From the NCBI GenBank assembly GCA_964545385.1, contig CAZJFG010000025.1, forward strand, positions 1-8,639: DNA of 8,639 nt, written 5' to 3'. Shown piece after piece: positions 5,564-8,639 of the stretch. Origin of the DNA: GCA-002780795 sp964545385. Its GTDB lineage: Bacteria; Patescibacteriota; Microgenomatia; UBA1406; GWC2-37-13. How positions within the stretch are numbered: the first letter of the stretch is position 1; every line of letters begins with the position of its first letter. The translations under genes and the position numbers were made by a program. Under the pieces are notes generated by a model that had not been told where the DNA came from, searched no databases, and worked only from the letters and a program-made list of their open reading frames with translations.

Positions 5564-8500
5564 TTTTTTGGCCGTATTCATTAAAATATTGACAGATCCT
5601 AATTTTTCCGACACCTTACCCTTAAAAATAATCACTTGATTTAAATTCAGAAAATCCATACAACTGGCGAATGTTTTGGGAAAAACAACAACTTCAATCG
5701 ATCCTGTTTCATCAAAAACCTTGATAAATGCCATCTCGTGATTATTTTTTTTAGTCTTTATCAATTTTTTACCACTGATTATTCCGGCCAAAATTAAATT
5801 TTTATTAATATCTTCCGTATTCACATCTCCGATTTTTTTTGTCACTTTACCGTCAATTACGTTTTTATATTTAGTTAACGGATTGTAGGTAATCGAAAAT
5901 CCAATGATCTCTTTTTCCATAGTAAAAAGTTCGTCTTCGGAAAACTCAGGGAGTGTTTCGAAATCGTCAACAAAATTATTTTCGTTTACTTTGGTTGCAA
6001 ATAGACTAAACTGACCTTTTTCAATAGTTGTTTTTAAGTTAAGAATTTCCTTTACACAAACTGGATAATTCGTAAGAAGGGTTGCGCGATTGCCGAACAT
6101 ACTCATTGAACCGGCCTTAATCAAACTTTCTACGGTTTTTTTATTTACTTTTTGGAGGTCAACGCGAAACAAAAAATCTTTGAAACTTTTAAACTCACCT
6201 TTTGCCCGAGCAGTTAAAATAGACTCAATTGCAGCATGGCCAACATTTTTTATTGCCGAAAGTCCAAAACGAATCAAGTTGTTCTCTATCATAAAGTCGC
6301 TTCCTGAGCGGTTAATATCCGGCGGCAAAACCGGTATTTCCATTCTACGACACTCCTCAATCGCCTGGGACATTTTAATCTCTCGCATCGGCCCAGCCAC
6401 ACCTTTGAGCTCGGCCGAAAGAAGCGCAGTCATAAATTCAACGGGAAAGTTGGCTTTCATATAAGCTGTCCAATATGCAATAAGAGCATAGGAGGCAGAG
6501 TGAGGTTTATTAAACCCGTAAGCGGCGAATTTTTCCATGAAGTTGAAAATACCCTCGGCCAACTTTTTTTTGTATCCTTTTTTAATACAACCTTCAATAA
6601 ACTTAATTTTTTCTTTTTTCATCAATTCTTTTTTCTTTTTACCCATGGCCATACGCAGATTATCAGCTTCACTCATAGTATAGCCAGCCAAGCTGTGAGC
6701 AATCTCCATGACCTGTTCCTGATAAACCAAAACGCCGTATGTTTCCGCCAGAATCGCTTTAAGGTCTTTATGAAGATAATGTACTTTACTTGCATTTCTT
6801 TTTCCGGCCAGAAACGAAGGGATAAGGTCCATCGGCCCAGGCCGATATAAAGCAACCATGGCGGAAATATCACTCAGTTTGTTTGGCTTAAGCTCTTTTG
6901 CAAGATGACGCATCCCGGAGGATTCAAGTTGGAAAACACCAATCGTCTGGCCTTCGGATATTAGTTGAAAGGCTTTCTTATCGTCTATTGGTATATGGTG
7001 AATGTCTATATCTTTGCCTGTTGACTCTTTGACATATTTTAAAGCTTCTTCAATAATAGTTAGGTTACGCAATCCTAGAAAATCAATCTTTAGAAGACCA
7101 ATTGCATTGTTGTTTGAAACCGCGTTAAGGTCAATACAGTACATATCATACTGCGTAATAATTTTGTTTTCTTTCGGATCCTTTTGAAGAGGTAAATACT
7201 CCGTAAGTCGTTTATCGCTGATAATTACGCCTGCCGCATGGACAGATGCGTGTCGCGGAAGACCTTCGAGTTTTCGCCCAATATCAAGTACTTTTTTGGT
7301 TTCATTTTCCGACTGATAAGCAAGTTTAAATGGAGCAGACTCCTCAAGAGCCTGGGCAATCGTCATCTGAAAACCCTGTTTACCAAGCGGTATCATCTTG
7401 GCTAAACGGTCACCTTGTGAATAAGACATACCAAGAGCCCGAGCAACATCACGGACAACAAGACGCGCTTCCATCTTACCAAAAGTAATAATCTGAGCAA
7501 CCTTGTCTTTACCGTATTTTTTTGTAACATAATCAAGCACTTGGTCTCGCCGGATATCGGCAAAATCAATATCGATATCAGGCGGTGTCGGTCGATCAGG
7601 ATTTAAAAACCTTTCAAATGGAAGGTTATGTTCAAGAGGGTTAATATCCGTGATACCCAACGTATAGGCTACAAGCGATCCGGCAACCGATCCTCGACCC
7701 GGCCCGACTGCAACACCGTGGCTTTTTGCCCAGTTAACAAAATCCTGGACAATAAGAAAATAAGTGGAATAACCTTTTTTCCTTATAATGTTCAGTTCAT
7801 AATCAATTCTGTTTTTTACAATTTTCGGGTCGTAAGTTTTCAATCGTACCAATCTTTCCTTAATTAGTTTATCCATATACAGTTCAACCGGTATATTTTG
7901 TGGAGTTTTAAAGGTAGGTAAAATCCAGCGGCCATAGGGGATTTCAAGATTGCACTCATTGGCAATTTTCACCGTATTTTCTACTGCCTCCGGTAAATCG
8001 ACAAAAAGTCCTTTCATTTCGTCCGGCGACTTAAAATAATAGTCCGGAACGTTTATCATCGAAAGTGGTCTGTTTTTTTCAAGAATCACTCTTTGTGTTT
8101 GGATGCAAAGAAGTACTTCCTGTGCATAGGCATCTTCGGCATTTATATAGTGCACATCGTTTGTTGCAACAAGCGGGACTGCAAATTTCCGTGAAAGTTT
8201 AACAAGCTCCCTGTTTACCCTTTCCAGCTCCGCAACATTCGTGTGTCTTTGAATCTCAAGGTAAAAATCTGATTTAAAAATATCTAGATATTGCTTAAGT
8301 GTTTGTTCGGCTGCTGTTGTCTGATTGTTCAAAAGTAAATTAGAAATTTCACCTTGCAAACATCCGGAAAGCGCAATAATACCGCCGGAATATTTTTTAA
8401 GCATTTCAAAGTCCGTGCGCGGTTTATAGTAATATCCATTAATGTGTGCGTCGGTCACTATATTGATTAAATTTTTATAACCTTCTAAGTTTTTAGCAAG

Positions 8501-8639
8501 AAGCACTAGATGATAGCGGTTTTTTTCGGTATGATGAACCATCTCGAGTCTTGAACCGCGCGTTTTATAAACTTCGCAACCAATAATCGGTTTTATTCCC
8601 TGACTTTTTGCTTTTAGAAAAAATTTAAATGCGCCATAT
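5558..8639 (-). CDS. dnaE: DNA polymerase III alpha subunit (DnaE), N-terminus missing
   Basis: Catalytic subunit of the replicative DNA polymerase (C-family). The reading frame stays open to the window edge, so the first ATG at 8542 is not the start; the 32 upstream codons carry the conserved PHP segment ending in IIGCEVY. Visible length is 1026 aa, with perhaps 45-50 residues missing. Numbering from the first full codon (8638): PHP domain about 1-230 with metal-ligand positions E22, H43, C93, D161 and H163; palm with GPGRGS at 312-317 and catalytic aspartates D356 and D358 (PDIDIDF) and D519 (KIDFLGLR); fingers with YRPGP and YGVLVYQEQ; helix-hairpin-helix region about 790-850; clamp-binding motif QFSLF at 876-880; OB fold about 945-1022. 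The protein ends (TGA) just after the OB fold, without the tau-binding domain known from E. coli. No intein is seen. It lies 33 nt upstream of the ATP synthase genes on the same strand. Identification is very secure. Confidence 0.97.
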   Translation of the reverse strand, partial: YGAFKFFLKAKSQGIKPIIGCEVYKTRGSRLEMVHHTEKNRYHLVLLAKNLEGYKNLINIVTDAHINGYYYKPRTDFEMLKKYSGGIIALSGCLQGEISNLLLNNQTTAAEQTLKQYLDIFKSDFYLEIQRHTNVAELERVNRELVKLSRKFAVPLVATNDVHYINAEDAYAQEVLLCIQTQRVILEKNRPLSMINVPDYYFKSPDEMKGLFVDLPEAVENTVKIANECNLEIPYGRWILPTFKTPQNIPVELYMDKLIKERLVRLKTYDPKIVKNRIDYELNIIRKKGYSTYFLIVQDFVNWAKSHGVAVGPGRGSVAGSLVAYTLGITDINPLEHNLPFERFLNPDRPTPPDIDIDFADIRRDQVLDYVTKKYGKDKVAQIITFGKMEARLVVRDVARALGMSYSQGDRLAKMIPLGKQGFQMTIAQALEESAPFKLAYQSENETKKVLDIGRKLEGLPRHASVHAAGVIISDKRLTEYLPLQKDPKENKIITQYDMYCIDLNAVSNNNAIGLLKIDFLGLRNLTIIEEALKYVKESTGKDIDIHHIPIDDKKAFQLISEGQTIGVFQLESSGMRHLAKELKPNKLSDISAMVALYRPGPMDLIPSFLAGKRNASKVHYLHKDLKAILAETYGVLVYQEQVMEIAHSLAGYTMSEADNLRMAMGKKKKELMKKEKIKFIEGCIKKGYKKKLAEGIFNFMEKFAAYGFNKPHSASYALIAYWTAYMKANFPVEFMTALLSAELKGVAGPMREIKMSQAIEECRRMEIPVLPPDINRSGSDFMIENNLIRFGLSAIKNVGHAAIESILTARAKGEFKSFKDFLFRVDLQKVNKKTVESLIKAGSMSMFGNRATLLTNYPVCVKEILNLKTTIEKGQFSLFATKVNENNFVDDFETLPEFSEDELFTMEKEIIGFSITYNPLTKYKNVIDGKVTKKIGDVNTEDINKNLILAGIISGKKLIKTKKNNHEMAFIKVFDETGSIEVVVFPKTFASCMDFLNLNQVIIFKGKVSEKLGSVNILMNTAKKL

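Noticed and set aside
5900..5915. The usual SGHPL-type motif of DnaE reads ITYNPL
   Set aside because: The change lies in a linker before the OB fold, away from the active site, and such drift is unsurprising in a divergent lineage.
6090..6850. Two plus-strand frames (124 and 116 aa) opposite dnaE
   Set aside because: Both lie inside the continuous, motif-bearing dnaE frame and have low-complexity or unremarkable products.

Overview
The window holds nine protein genes, all on the minus strand, with almost no spare DNA. Read in the direction of transcription (right to left) they are: dnaE (replicative DNA polymerase III alpha subunit, 5' end cut off by the window edge), a small AtpZ/AtpI-type membrane protein gene, and then an F-type ATP synthase operon in the usual bacterial order: atpB (a), atpE (c), atpF (b), atpH (delta), atpA (alpha), atpG (gamma), atpD (beta, 3' end cut off). 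atpC (epsilon) would be expected next, beyond position 1, and is not visible.

Organism: the DNA is A+T-rich. Lys, Ile, Phe and Asn codons are frequent, genes abut or overlap, and most starts lack a Shine-Dalgarno sequence. TGA is used as a stop (dnaE, atpF, atpH), so this is not a TGA-recoding lineage. The very short delta subunit, the DNA polymerase ending right after its OB fold, and the overall feel of the proteins suggest a reduced-genome bacterium of the Candidate Phyla Radiation (Patescibacteria, perhaps Microgenomates). That placement is an inference from gene style, not a demonstrated affiliation.

Layout: 8638-5558 is dnaE; 5557-5525 is a 33-nt junction carrying a perfect inverted repeat; 5524-4257 encodes the small membrane protein and the membrane sector (a, c); 4255-3534 encodes the stator (b, delta); 3544-1 encodes the F1 head and rotor (alpha, gamma, beta). 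Junctions range from a 32-nt overlap (atpA/atpG) to 33 nt, so the whole block is probably one transcript with translational coupling. No stretch over 300 bases lacks a gene, and I see no RNA gene, mobile element, CRISPR array or origin.

Function: the ATP synthase appears catalytically complete where visible: Walker motifs in alpha and beta, catalytic Glu in beta, arginine finger in alpha, essential Arg in a, and ion-binding Glu in c with a proton-type rather than sodium-type surround. Its oddity is delta, reduced to its C-terminal domain. dnaE keeps its polymerase aspartates, every visible PHP metal-ligand position and a clamp-binding motif, but has no tau-binding C-terminal domain. I did not find a clearly new system; the points worth a second look are reduced or altered parts of conserved machines.
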